From the NCBI GenBank assembly GCA_027475525.1, contig JAMWFC010000029.1, forward strand, positions 310,001 through 374,000: a stretch of DNA of 64,000 nt, written 5' to 3'. A program made the translations under genes and the position numbers. The stretch is from Macrolepiota albuminosa. Lineage: Eukaryota; Basidiomycota; Agaricomycetes; Agaricales; Agaricaceae. Positions within the stretch are counted from its first letter, which is position 1. Each line of letters opens with the position of its first letter. Below, one piece after another: positions 1 to 11,900 of this stretch. The notes under the pieces were generated by a model. The model did no database searches and had not been told where the DNA came from. It saw only the letters and a list, made by a program, of their open reading frames with translations.

Positions 1-653
1 TCGGTTTGTTATATTCTTTCCATCTAGATTCGAGTCTGATTTCTATCACATCATAGTCATCCTCATTGTATGTCACGGTAGAAAACAGCCGTGTGACTCC
101 GCATCACAACGAAGATGGATTGCCATCTGTTCATTCGAAGGTTTGAAAAGGGCTGTACTAAGTTCCCTCATACTAGAGGTGAATATAACGCAGCGTAATG
201 CAGAAAGTGCATTTGTATTCGATGGAACTAAGTCAGTTTTATGCAGTTCGGTAAGTAAAAATGAGTGACAGAGTAAGGACTCACACTTGAAGTTGGAGGG
301 TCACCGTAAGTGGTCCTACTACTAATAAAGCAATCCTGTTCCTGGATAGTGAACAATAGTGATGTGCCGGCTTGGGCTTGAGGCAGCAGGCCGAGCTGAG
401 CTGAGCCCATATAGGCCGGGCCAAGCCGGGCTTTCTTCAAAGCTTGGGAGAGCCTGAAGCTCGGCTTTGAATTTTGAAAAGCCTGAGCCGCGGCCTCACA
501 GCCACCAATTTGTGATCATGATGTGTACCGGCATCTTTTTCAGGTGTAGCCAAATATGACCACACGCGTCGACGCGTCGCAGTCACGAGCCGATAATCAA
601 CCGCAGTTGAATTCATTCTACCACTCAATCACGATGGATGAGAATTCTTCTCC
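1..653. other. Intergenic, with GC-rich low-complexity patch
   Basis: No coding frame here is convincing. At about 355-500 there is a patch built from short GGC/GCC and AGCC words (GCCGAGC, GCCGGGC and the like) running in both orientations. It resembles the short GC-rich dispersed repeats seen in many basidiomycete genomes, but I cannot name it. The rest is ordinary intergenic sequence. Confidence 0.4.
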
Positions 654-2970
654 ATGGCCTGCTATCCTCAAAGCAACGCTCAGAACCATCATTCTAATCA
701 TTGCTCCAAAGCCGGTAAATCTCATGACGTCAGCGTCGGTTGAAACTAGTTGAAATACTAATGAATACTCCTCCCAATGAAGGTCTTTACTTTTCCAGTG
801 TCCAATCCGACATCTTCAATTCCTGCATATCGTACGAATCTGCGCTATAGTTCTCGATGCTCCCCGTCGACACCTGTCGACGGTGCGTTTTGACTTGATC
901 GTATTGGCTTGTGCTACATCTTCGTTCTATGATGCTTTCTAGACGACTGGTCTTCCTACAATCGTTTAAATTCTCCAGACAATGCTATCTTTGGACCAAG
1001 TAGTAGTACTCCTCAGCGTCTCGCTTCTGAACGTCGTTCGCAGAGAAAGAAATGCTGTTGTATCTGTCACTGTCCCATGGGAGCGAGTACATTCCTTCTT
1101 CTCAATGCCCATAACTTTACGTGATGTATCAGGATCCTGCTTCAGATAGCCCAACTCGTCAGCGAATCATCGTGAGTCGGTCTTCTTCCTTACTCTTCCA
1201 CAGTGTAGAACTAGAACTGTTCCCAAGATGGACGCATATACTCCGCCTTCCTCCCCATATAAATTAAAATTACACATGAAAGTGCGTCATTGTCTTTCAT
1301 ATGTCGAGCATAATAGCCCATCGTCTCAGAATTCCCAACGGAGCCCAACAGCATCCAAAACTGTTTACAGATCTCGTCAGAACAGGACCTCGATAAGTCT
1401 GAACACGGCCACTCGGCATGCGACTGAGAATGTCTCGAATTTTCATCTCCTGTATACTTACACCTTAACTTACAGTTGTTGCATAGATCCCTATCCAGGG
1501 CGACAGTCGTCCGGGTGCATCTCACAAGCCCCTGAGACGGAGCACGCGCATCGGGGCAGGCTTGGTCGGCTCAAATCTCCTCATATATCCAGTCCTTTTA
1601 TGACACACAGCCCGACAGGTTCAAAGCAGCCAAAGTTCAAACTTGAATGAAATCAACGACACACGCACACACGCGTCTGGCCAACATACACAGATCCCCA
1701 GCCCAAAGGTAAAAACGCCAAACTACCATCTTGGAATCCGGTGGTTGTACCATCGATTCTTATACCTCCGCAGCTACAAAGAACGCATGTTCCTGCACGT
1801 CGATCTCAAGCAAGCTCGCCCTCTTTTTCCAGCCAGTCAAGGTATTTCGAGTTAGAGCTTTCTCCTATCATCGAGAGCCCCGCGACTACGGCTCCACTTG
1901 CTCCTAGTGCTGTAATTAATGGGGAAGGGCAAGGCATGCTTGCATATTCGTCGGTTGGAGATAGTTCCCCTCGCACTTGTTTGAGCCTTGGAGATATGGT
2001 CCTCCTGGTAGGTTGTCGCCCAGCCTTTGTTTAACGTTCTTCGGATTTGTCGCTTCTCTCGTATGGCCTGGCGGGTTTCCTCTGTGTCTGATATTTTCCT
2101 TCTTGTGACTTGAGAATATACGACTATCGATAAATACTTGTATGGTGCTCTCTACGGGCTTTGACTTTTTTTTCCTCTGCACGGAATGACCACTCAGATA
2201 TTGACTGTAATAAAATTCTCTCTTTGCTCACTTTCCTCGCCTTTTATACAGCCGAATCGAACGGAGCAACCTGAAGGATTGGAAGAAACTTGTCGCTCCA
2301 AAACCGGGGATACGGTGATCATGACGTATGATTTACACTCGGAAAAACCGGTGACAGGTACGCTTTGCCACAGATTCGTAACGTCCTCTATCTTTAAATT
2401 GAGTTGGGTCCTTGAGATCCATCGACCAAGAGCAGTACATACCTCGCCCCGCTCAGTAGAAATGAACGTGCAACAATTCCGGCAGTAATTCTGACTGTCC
2501 CGACCCCGGACCTTTCGAGTTCTGTTAATGGTAGTTTCGATAGAGTGCAACAAAGCAGACAGTCGACTGGAAGAGATTTTGAAGGTAGCTTTCCACATAC
2601 ATCCCCTCCTTCGGAACCCACGAGACCGGGATTTACTCTGCTTGGTGATGGTTCAGCCATGGAGCACAGTTACACTCAGCCTCAGCCCCGTACTCTGGTG
2701 TCTAGAACAAGGAACAAGCTGTTTCGTCGTAGCGTGCACAGTAGTACTGATCGAGGCCTCCGTGTTTGGGATGCTTTTTTAGGTCTCTTCTCCAGACGAC
2801 GCTCTCTTCCTGCTGGTCATGGTTCTTTTGTTGGCGACACTTCCAAGTCTATTGCAGATTCCGGACGGCGACGAGGGTTGGATCTTTCGTTTTCCTCGGC
2901 GTCGAACCGGTGGTTTGGAACTCCTCGCCAAGAATTAAGTGATCGTCCTGGCCGAGTGTTCCGAGAGTGA
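654..2970 (+). CDS. Probable multi-exon Ser/Thr/Pro/Arg-rich hypothetical protein
   Basis: I do not recognise the family. A start at 654 opens an exon (654-714) that joins in phase to 799-882 and then to 943-1086 through two normal GT-AG introns. The last of these encodes an Arg/Ser-rich stretch followed by a Cys cluster (KKCCCICHC). Further open blocks with coding character follow at about 1740-2010 and 2232-2357. The terminal exon, 2486-2970, joins 2357 in phase 1 and ends at a TGA. The last exon encodes about 160 residues rich in Ser, Arg and Pro and has no membrane segment. The middle exons between 1146 and 2232 are not resolved, since some implied introns would be only about 30 nt. The locus could therefore be two genes. 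It lies head to tail with the NRAMP gene downstream. Confidence 0.4.
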
Positions 2971-3483
2971 AGTGTATACATGTAGTAGATGCGATGATCA
3001 TTGTAGGCAGCGCGATACGCAGCATTACAGCTCTCAATACAACTGTCAGTTTATCACTAAGCCGAAGTGCAAGGCGTGAATCTTTCTTTCTTTGTATCCC
3101 CTCATTCTTCGTGCTGTTGAAATATGGAACCGACGATATGGTTTTGTCTGGGCACGTGTCTCCTATTCGGAGTTGACTTTTTAAAGTTTTTTGATCGCTG
3201 CAGCTTAAGTGCTGATACTGCAAATTATTGACACCAAGCAATAGACTGTAGTTCGAGCGTTATCTGCACCTATACTAGCTTGGTTATACATTGTAGAATC
3301 TTAGTATTGAAGGTGAAAGACAGCAGGAGGTCATATATGATCGAGAGAAGTCACGCTTTCCAAATGAAATTGGGTACCGTACCACCGTTTCGTCGTCGTC
3401 CACTGCGTCGGGTTAGTCGTCTTATTTCTGAACTCCTACTCCACACTTATGTTCCGCTCCCTTTTTGACCATCCACATTCACT
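2971..3483. other. Intergenic spacer upstream of the NRAMP gene
   Basis: This stretch should contain the 3' UTR of the upstream gene and the promoter of the transporter. Short open frames exist, but none joins to a neighbour or resembles a known protein. No clear TATA box is visible. Confidence 0.5.
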
Positions 3484-5682
3484 ATGCCAGCTAACATCCC
3501 CCGCCGCGATCCCTCTCTCGCCTACAATGCCTTTCAGACGTCGAGACAGAGGTTCGCAGAACGCCTACGATCGATGGGAAAGATAGTGGCCCATCATCTA
3601 AGGAGCCATACTGGCGTTGGAATCGTCTGTGCTGTCGCGTATTTCGATCCGTGAGTTTTTGTTTCAGCGTTTCGTTGAGTGATAGTAATGCTTGTTGTTT
3701 CAGAGGCAACTGGGGAGTAGATTTGCAGGCGGGGTCTCAGTATGGCTATCGTCTTCTTTTCGTTGTACTTCTGGCCGGCATCTTCGCAGTATTCCTTCAG
3801 GTACGCAAATTTTGGTTCGCTCCTTTGATTGATTGTAACAAAAAAGCGTTCCAGGTGCTCGCGAGTAGGCTCGGATGTGTGACTGGTCTCGGTGAATTTC
3901 TTCCTTGAAAATCAGATTGCACTGGTACTAACGTACCTCACAGATTTAGCATCGCATTGTCGACTACTGCTCCACAGTCGGCCCGAAAATCCTCTGCTGT
4001 ACCGTTGGATAGCCTTATATCCTCTTTACGTCCTTTCAGAAGTCGCTATCATCGCAACAGATTTGGCAGAGCTTCTTGGTTCAGCAATCGCTTTGTGCAT
4101 GCTTTTCCCTAAGCTTCAGCTCTGGCATGGCGTACTCATCACGGCTTTCGACGTTTTTATTCTCCTATTGTTTGGAGACCCTCTTCGGGGCCGACCTGTT
4201 CGGATGTTTGAGTTTATCATTGCAGGACTGGTGCGTCCACCGTTTTGAAGCAGATGTTTCATGATAGCCAAATTTGTGCCTAAAAACCAGGTCCTTGCAG
4301 TCCTGATATGTATCGTTATCATCATCTCCAGGGTTGACGTAGATTGGGCAAAAGCCTTCGAAGGATATCTTCCCTCAAAATACGTCTTCTCATCCGGGGC
4401 CCTCTATACTTGTAGGACATTCGATTGTATTGACGAGTCACCTTCCTGACGACGCGTAATGTAGCGGTTGGTATCCTCGGCGCGACTGTTATGCCACACA
4501 GTCTATTCTTGGGCTCTGCACTCGCAACCCAAGACCGAATAAGCCCTACTCCGCAACGTCCTGGCGTTCTCCTGCGAAAGGACACCGGCGACTCGCAAAT
4601 GTCGGACGCGTCAGACACCAGCGCCCCTATTGAATCTCAATCGCGTGCCGTGTCTCATTTTCCAGGAAAACTCTTCTCTCTGTTCCGCGCACCCCCTCAG
4701 AGCGACTATGCGACTAGTGCGACGCGCCACGCCGACTGGGAGAACAGACCGTACGCGTTTGTGAAATCCCATATCTATCACGGGATCGCGGATGTGGTGA
4801 TCAGCTTATTTGGCTTTGCAGTTCTGATCAACTCTCTGTAAGTCCTTGAATGCTGTCACCTGCCTGGCTAGTATTGATCCAAAGATAGTATATTGATCTT
4901 GGCGAGCGCTGTTTTCTTCTACAGTGGGACTCAGCGCGGTGCTGAGGCTCCTGCGAGCCTTTTTGATGCCTATGATCTCATTCGAAACTTGGTGGGAAAA
5001 GGTACGCTTATATGCGTTTTTTTTTCTACCGAGGCCATTTCGTCTAATTCCTCATTAGGCGCAGCGACGTTGTTCGCTGTCGCTCTCCTTGCAGCCGGAC
5101 AGGTACGTTTACTTCACTTCACTTTTTTTCACTCCCATCCTGAACGATCAACAGAGTTCGTCGATAATCTGTACAGTCGCAGGCCAAGCCGTCTCGGAAG
5201 GCTTCCTTCAATGGCGAACCTCAGTGAGACCCTCCTTTTGGCACGATAAACCCCAAGCTTACCACACTTTCCCCTAGCCCGCCATACGCAGAATCATCAC
5301 GCGCCTCATCGCTATTGTCCCCTCCATGGTCGTAGCCATTGCCGTCGGACGACCAGGCATCGATGCTCTCCTCGTCATCTCCCAAGTGGTACTCTCCATA
5401 GTCCTCCCGTTCATCATGGTCCCTCTCATCTACTGCACCTCGTCCAAGTCAGTCATGAGTGTGCGCAAGACTCGAGACGATGTCATGCCCCCGATGCAGT
5501 CGGGCACCGCGCTGCGGATTATGAGTCCGTGCCACCTTGAAGACGCGGATGTGGAGGTGGACGAGATGGTTGATTTTAGCAGTGGATGGTTCGCGACTGG
5601 TATTGGTGCTATGATATGTCTTATCGTCGCGGCGGCGAATGTATACGTGATCGCTAGTCTTGCACGAGGGAGCCATGGCTAG
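3484..5682 (+). CDS. NRAMP/SMF-family divalent metal transporter
   Basis: This is a proton-coupled Mn2+/Fe2+ importer of the NRAMP (Smf) family, a polytopic membrane protein. Ten exons splice cleanly: 3484-3650, 3704-3800, 3855-3891, 3944-4230, 4291-4411, 4465-4837, 4889-5001, 5059-5102, 5155-5223 and 5278-5682. They total 1713 nt, or 570 aa, close to the usual fungal length. The metal-binding DPGN motif of TM1 is rebuilt across the first intron (YFDP|GNW). The MPH motif of TM6 is present in GATVMPHSLFLGSAL. Hydrophobic segments follow the family order. A long polar loop after TM6 (about residues 250-320) is rich in Ser, Thr and Pro, as in fungal Smf proteins. The family and the intactness of the gene are confident. 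Metal preference and organelle cannot be read from the sequence. Confidence 0.93.
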
Positions 5683-6045
5683 GGTCATGGTGAACCTAGA
5701 ATTTTTGGTTTAGAATTTGTATGATAGGGAGGATCTGTTGCGAACATAGAAAACGGTTTGTATGCATCCACTACTTTTCTTTTCAATCCTTGGCCCGAAG
5801 GAAAGCAGATGGCGTAGCTGTCACCCACAAGTTGTTGTTACCTTGACGAGCTACCAAGATCCTATGGAATACAATGTGGCACTGATCGTTGCAGAACGCC
5901 AGTCGCGCTAAATCAAAGTATCCAGATCAGCTGACCTCTTGACAGTCACTATTCATGATATGAACAGACTCACTCCAGCACATTGTTCTCGTTTGACGGG
6001 AGTCAAAAATCAGTACAGTACATTAGAAACTTCTGTCTTATCACG
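5683..6045. other. Intergenic spacer
   Basis: This spacer includes the 3' flank of the NRAMP gene. I see no recognisable features in it. Confidence 0.5.
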
Positions 6046-6484
6046 ATGCAGTTGCGGAGCGCTATTTGCGCGGCTCTGTAAGTGCTGAGCCAGATCTACA
6101 TTCTCCCCAATCCTACATTCCCCGAGTTCGTTCAGTGTGCTGTATGCGTCAAAGTTCAAACGTTCAAGGATCAAGTAAAACGACCTTCATTACTGGCTGA
6201 ACAAATTCTCCATCACTCCAGGGCCATCGCTCTCGACCCTAGTCTTCCTTGTACACGACGCCGTGATCTCGGCGCCCTCTGTATCCTTTTTGGATCTTTT
6301 TTCAGCGTATGTATATAACCTTATTGCTCTTTTCCTCCCGTGTTTACAGAGATACAGAAAACAAGTCCTAGGTGTCGATCTATTTCAAATGATGTCTTCT
6401 TACTCTGTCCAATTGCAACTTGAACTAGCAGTCAATTATGCTTGTGTAGGGCTTGAAAAAATCTGGCTTGAGCGGATGTTCTAG
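6046..6484 (+). CDS. Possible small multi-exon protein of unknown function
   Basis: This tentative model uses a start at 6046 (MQLRSAICAALVLYAS, weakly signal-like) and splices 6046-6077, 6136-6175 and 6222 onward. The introns, 6078-6135 and 6176-6221, have good GT-AG ends. The frame can stop at 6318. Alternatively it can splice again (donor near 6309, acceptor near 6350) into a frame ending at a TAG near 6484, giving roughly 95 aa. No domain is recognised. It sits just upstream of the tandem conserved-hypothetical pair in the same orientation. The evidence is only that the splice phases work, so it may be spurious. Confidence 0.28.
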
Positions 6485-6582
6485 ATTATCAGAACTTCTC
6501 GAAGCTTTCAAGCGCCCGGGCAACGTGTTGTTTGCTATATATTGCTACTCCATGTCTCCTTTTCTCCCCGTAAACTCACACC

Positions 6583-7285
6583 ATGCCACGAAGAGGAAGC
6601 AATCACAGCGCTGCTCGTCAGCCCTCGACTACGTCTCCTATCTTCCCACCCTACTCCAACGTTGGCATTCTCGCTGCCTTCGCATATTGTGTACTTCGGC
6701 ATTACTGACAAGTACTCTCTAGGACGCATTGAACGAGTTCTTTGAGGACCGCAATGGATTTTCATATAATCCTTCCAACCCTGCGTGGAAGGAATTCCAT
6801 CGTTTGGCCAGTCACCTTCGCTGGAACAAGGGGAAAAAAGCTACGGAGAAAGAAGAATTTAAGGACGTGCTTGCACGAACTTTCAACTACATGTACGGCA
6901 CGGATGAGAATAGCTTGGAATCTTGGACGGCATTGTGTCATGTTCTTCAGATCACGCCTGTGGCAGAAGAGCTGCATGCCTGTCGAGAGGTCGGTATTTT
7001 CCGCCGCTGCGACAAGGTGTAAACTAATTCGTATGCGGATAGGCTGTCAAAGCAGTACATGTCAACCTTGTTGACTTGGTCGACCATCCTAAGACTGGAG
7101 AGCCAGTCTTGATCTTCGCTACGGAGGCTGAATTAAGCACTTATACCCATGAAAACGGGAAGTTCTTTCCAAAAGAGAGTGCTTATGCGGGTGGTCTTCT
7201 CAAACACCTCCTACGCCATATCATACATCCAGGTATCAGATCCGGTGTTCGGAGCAGCACAAGGCCGAGGCGTCGCCGATGCTGA
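6583..7285 (+). CDS. Conserved hypothetical protein, tandem copy 1 (YNPSNP / YGTDEN family)
   Basis: Three exons (6583-6660, 6723-6989, 7043-7285) give 588 nt, or 195 aa. The core begins DALNEFFEDRNGF, followed by YNPSNPAW near residue 40. Around residue 85-95 comes YGTDENSLESWTALC, and after the second intron HVNLVDLVDHP. The C-terminal half has FPKESAYAGGLLKHLLRHI and a short basic tail (RPRRRRC). This combination occurs in conserved fungal hypothetical proteins. I know of no assigned function, and there is no signal peptide or membrane segment. The copy at 8228-8928 has the same spliced length and the same two intron positions, so they are a recent tandem duplication. The N-terminal 26 residues are Ser/Pro-rich and less conserved than the core. 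Confidence 0.82.
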
Positions 7286-8227
7286 CCCTCCAACACAAAA
7301 TACTTCTGCAACAAGAGCTTCCTTATGTCTTTCCCTACCCATTGTGGCCAAGTCCTCAGCTACTTGAGCCAACAGTTCAATCCTATGCATTCTTCTTGAC
7401 CGATCCTGCTCTTGTCTCTCGTCATGACCAAGCGGTATTGTAGTGTAACAAATGAATTATAAGAACTTTGATCTTCTTGTTAATAATAATATGTCCGTCA
7501 TTTGTGAGGTTCCAGTCAATTTTTCCTATTGAGAGGCCAATGCGATTATGTTTCAAACCGTCGCCATCCGGTCACTGATCCTTCCTTGTAGGTATGCAAT
7601 GTCAGGGTCGTGCCGGATTCTTTTCTCCTAGGAGCCCTTCCTCAGCGTCCACCACTTTTGCTTCCAATACAGTACCGTGTCCTGGCCGTGTGACTTGACA
7701 TTCCGCAAGTGATGTGTTCCATTGATTCCTCGCAGTTGTAATCTGGACATATGGTCTGGTTTCAAATCCTGTTATTAGTTGTCTAATCCGTATATTCCAT
7801 CCATGCTTTTCCATAGAAATTCTCGTACTGATTTTGTGTAAGTCGTTTTGGTGTATTGACTTCCATAGCTTGTCGTCCGGCATGCTGAAGCCCGTTCGTC
7901 ATTTACCGACGCTTTTGGCTAAGTGGTTAAGCATGCGATTGCAGCCTTGTATTATCGTGCCTGGACTGTTCTCGGGCCCTTCCTGCTTCTCACCATGTGA
8001 TTTTCTATTCTTCCCCACGTCTTGACAAAACTGAATACATCTCCTGATCTTCTCCAAAAGAACGGTCCTTTTTTGGTCTTTGATGTCTTGTATCTTGTAT
8101 TAAAGTTTAGCAATCCGCCTGTATATCCAGAAAAGGTTTATGACTCTTATGGCAGGACTTACCGAAGCTGCCGGCACGTTTGAAATATATTCCCATCTAC
8201 TTGGACCTTCTTCTGTAGATTCGCACA
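7286..8227. other. Spacer between the tandem paralogues
   Basis: No gene is supported here. A 93-codon antisense frame (7602-7883) has no matching splice partners or recognised motif. A stretch at about 7905-7945 looks superficially like a tRNA D-arm but lacks a T-arm. Confidence 0.45.
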
Positions 8228-8928
8228 ATGTCACAAACAGGAGGTAATGTCAATCAAAGTGCTGTTCGTCAACCGCCTCGTGCATCTCTTGGTATCCCAC
8301 CCGATTCTAACGCTAGTATCTTTATCGCCTTCCCGTGTTTGATGTTTGTGTCTCACCAATAGATGTCGTTCTAGGCTCCATTGAGAGAATTTTTCAAGGA
8401 CCGTGATGGGTTTTCGCATAATCCTTCCAATCCTGCATGGCAGGAGTATCGCCGTTTAGCTCGCGTCCTACAGTGGAACAAGGAGACAGCTGAGGATAGA
8501 GGTTTTAAGAATGCATTGGTACAAACCTTCAACGCCACCTACGGCACGGATGAGAACAGCTTCGAATCGTGGACGGCCTTGTGTCGTGTCCTTCGTATTA
8601 CGCCTATGCCAGAAGACTTGATGGAATGTCGAAAGGTTTGTATCTCAAGTCGCAGAGACATTTCTATATTGAATTCGGAGAGTAGGCTGTTCAGTCAGTG
8701 TTTGTCAACCTTGTTGACTTGGTTGACCATCCGCAAACCGGAAAACCAGTTCGACTCTTCAATACGGAGGTGGAACTAAGTAAATACACCAGAAGAACCC
8801 GGAAGTTTTTTCCTAAAGAGAACGCTTATGCAGGCGGTCTGCTCAAACACCTACTTCGTCATATTAAGAACCCAAGGAAGGAACCCGGTGTTCGTGGCCC
8901 TAGAAGACGGAAGCGTCGCCGACGCTAA
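8228..8928 (+). CDS. Conserved hypothetical protein, tandem copy 2 (YNPSNP / YGTDEN family)
   Basis: This is a paralogue of 6583-7285. Exons 8228-8311, 8375-8635 and 8686-8928 total 588 nt (195 aa), exactly the length of copy 1. Shared blocks are the FFKDRDGFSHNPSNPAW start of the core, YGTDENSFESWTALCRVL, FVNLVDLVDHP and NAYAGGLLKHLLRHI. The C-terminus is more strongly basic (RGPRRRKRRRR), which could act as a nuclear signal; that is inference. The first intron is odd. Alignment with copy 1 places the boundary right after the shared PPxSN motif, where copy 1 has a GT donor but this copy has GC (AAC|GCTAGT). The acceptor TAG at 8374 directly precedes the exon, so splicing is required. A GC-AG intron fits best. 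In-phase GT sites exist only further upstream and match the consensus poorly. Confidence 0.8.
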
Positions 8929-11900
8929 TTCATCAATGTCCGCTGAATACTGTAAATCAAGAGCACGTCCGTATTTTCTTGATTTCATTCAACTTACACG
9001 ACTGCAAATCGCTCTATGTTAACTTGTCCATCATGGAAAATCTCTTTAGCTAATAACTCTGTCCCGATGATTATCGCTTGAACCTGTTGAATCACTACAT
9101 CCTCACGATATATGGTAATACGGTCTTGCCAAATGAATTCAATCCATTTTTACAAGAAAAGACAGGGCAAGCGAAGCTCGGAACTTGGAGAATGCCTCGT
9201 TTCATGATACGCTTATGAGTATGCTCACTTTTTTGCTGACCGGCGAAGCACCTTCGAATCGCATGAATGTTTCGAATGAGATTAGGACAGAACTTCTTGA
9301 ATAGATTGTGCTTACCGGTCTTCAATGATGTTTTCATCGCAACTGTGACACCGCCCTCTTTCCCGGGCCTCTTTTTCCTTTCTTCGCCATCCATCCCTGC
9401 GCATCAAGCTAAACGACTAAAGATTGTCACTGGATTTGTTATCGGAAAGCATCAGAGTGGATGTTTTCGCATGCCGAAACCATTGTAGCACGTGGTAGAA
9501 ACGTGCCAGGGGTCCTTCTTTCAACATTTCCAGGTACATCGCGCGTTGGTTGATCACGATTCTTGAATACCCAAGAATAGATATCGCAAGGTTCCAGTAC
9601 ATTGGCGTGTCCCTGCTGTCGACTTTCGTTCTACAGTCAAACCTTCTCATAACCCATGGCCCCCATAACCGATAACCCCTTCAAACTGATAGGTTTTGGC
9701 GGCATCCACCGACTTGGTTCGGCTTCTACCATTCCAATACCGCTGAAAACTAAAACGTTTTTGGGTTCCACGGAGGGCCATCGGTTATGAGAGGTTCGAC
9801 TGTATCAGGTCAAAGTGAGCGTTGGAAATGGAGGAAATGCTCCATCATCCAGTATCTTCCTTATTTTACTCGTGACCGTTTCAATATCGACAAACAAGGT
9901 GTGCGCTCTGAGAAGGCCGAAACAACTGCTTTGGACTTGAGATTCATTGTGCGAAAAAAGTCCATTTACGTCAAAACTCTGCATACCTTGTCGCTTTTAT
10001 GCAACCTTACTACCGCCTTCATGACAATTCCCCTGCGGTCTCTGGTCTTTTGGTCAACCACTTTATCGAAGAACATTGTCCGTTACTTGGCCGCTTGGTT
10101 ACAAACACTCTGTTCTTCCGGGAATTTTGCATTGAGATGACTCACCAAGACGAACAATCGTTTTCGTGAAGCTGTGGGTCTGCATTAATTTTGGAAGGTC
10201 AAAGCTCAAACTACGCCATGTATGGAGCAGTCAAGCCTCAAAACCCGGGTCTTTCGGTACGAAGGGTCGTAAGACTTTCTTTCCTATATATTTTTTCATT
10301 TCAAAGATCTGAAGGTTGACTATACAAGGTCAAGTTCAACGTTACTCATAAAGTTATTCGGGCCTTTTCCACGGGACAGCTCAGCCGCTAACTTCCGAAC
10401 CGGACCACTCCGAAGCTGGTGATAGAAAGTGCACATCTGCAAAACACAGCAATGACAGATCTCATGGATTGATGCCGTAAGTTTGCGGTATTCTTAAAGG
10501 ATGGTGGAAGAATAGAAATGTCACTTGGGCTGTTTGTTGTTTACTCGGACCCACGGCCAAGTGCCGCAACAAGGCATACTTCGAAAAGTGCCGTGTGGAC
10601 ATGCCGGCGAAGAAGATTTTGCATTCCAGAGTTCACAGGGCTTCCCATGTCTTACAAACCGTTTAACCTTTTGACAGTTTTCAATTTCTAACGTGACTGG
10701 AGAGGTAAATCTTTTTTTTTTGCATCGAAGCATCGTTACTCAACATCGATCATTATTTAGTGACGTTGACTGTGGAGACTCTTTTGTCGTGTTCAACTTG
10801 TCGCCTGAATCATCTAAAGCATCTGGTGTTACCTTGATAGACAACAAGACCAGACTTGATGGTTTGACAGATTATTGGATGATCCGACACCTGGTCCCGT
10901 TTATCCATCAAAAGACAGAGATATTCCCAAGATGATGAGACCAGTAAATCATTTCGTTACGCTGCGGCACATCCACGGGATTCTAACCCTTAGGGATCAA
11001 AGCAGATTGTTTCATCTTCAATAGTTCTGTATAGTTGGCATTGGTGGACCAGAAAATCACGCCATGAGACAGTATACACGAGGGGCCGTGGATGAAGTGA
11101 CAAATCTAACACTCACCTGAACAAGATACGCGGAGAGTGAATGGCTTCAACGAGAAGTACCCTTGGTTTCGGAGATCCCCAGATCCATTTCAGTGTTTAC
11201 AAGAAGCTAGTAAAGAATGCTGAATCTAGCGGATTCGCAGCACGCCAATTCAGGTGTGCCTTCCATCAAATCAGCCTTCTGTGTACCATATTCGGATAGT
11301 ACTACGAACCAAGCGCAAAGAACACCGATTAGCCGACTCGATATGCTAGTTTGTTTGTTAGGGTGCGACTTGAGGAATGTCATGGAACAATCATGTGGAG
11401 AATGAAAATGAACGTTCGATAAAACGTCATCTGGTGAGAAATCAACAAAGTGAGTGAATTATTAAATGAAAATTTCCTGAAACGCCTCATAGATGGCTTG
11501 AACACGCTAACTTCGTCTGATTTCATCGAACCCGTGTAATGTTGTGTACATTTTGTAGCATTGAATTGTTGTTAGCACACGTGCCCTGCCTTGCAAGTCT
11601 AAGTTTACCTTGATAACGACTTCCCAACCCAATCCAAGCTTACACTTAAGGAATGGTGATTAATTATTTCACGTGAATAATTTGACAATGGTCATAAACT
11701 ATATGATCTGTGCACGTTTTCAGGAGATGAAGAACGTTAGACTCACCTGTAGATATAAGGCTATTTATCTGGGCTTTAGTGCCCAAGATCGATGCAAAAA
11801 TGTTATTGTCAGAATGAGCAGGAGGAACCAGTTGTTACCTCATCCAAGTCGTTACTTCTCACTACTGTGAATGCGTGGGTACACACATCGTGTACAGAAC

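Noticed and set aside
7602..7883. 93-codon minus-strand frame between the tandem paralogues
   Set aside because: It has no motif, no splice partner and no repeat relationship, and such a length is expected by chance in this DNA.
7900..7985. Possible tRNA gene (GGCTAAGTGGTTAAGC resembles a D-arm)
   Set aside because: There is no TTCGAxxC T-loop, no matching acceptor stem and no convincing anticodon arm downstream.
9787..10140. 117-codon plus-strand frame next to the MITE
   Set aside because: It starts inside the MITE terminus and has no recognisable domain or splice continuation.
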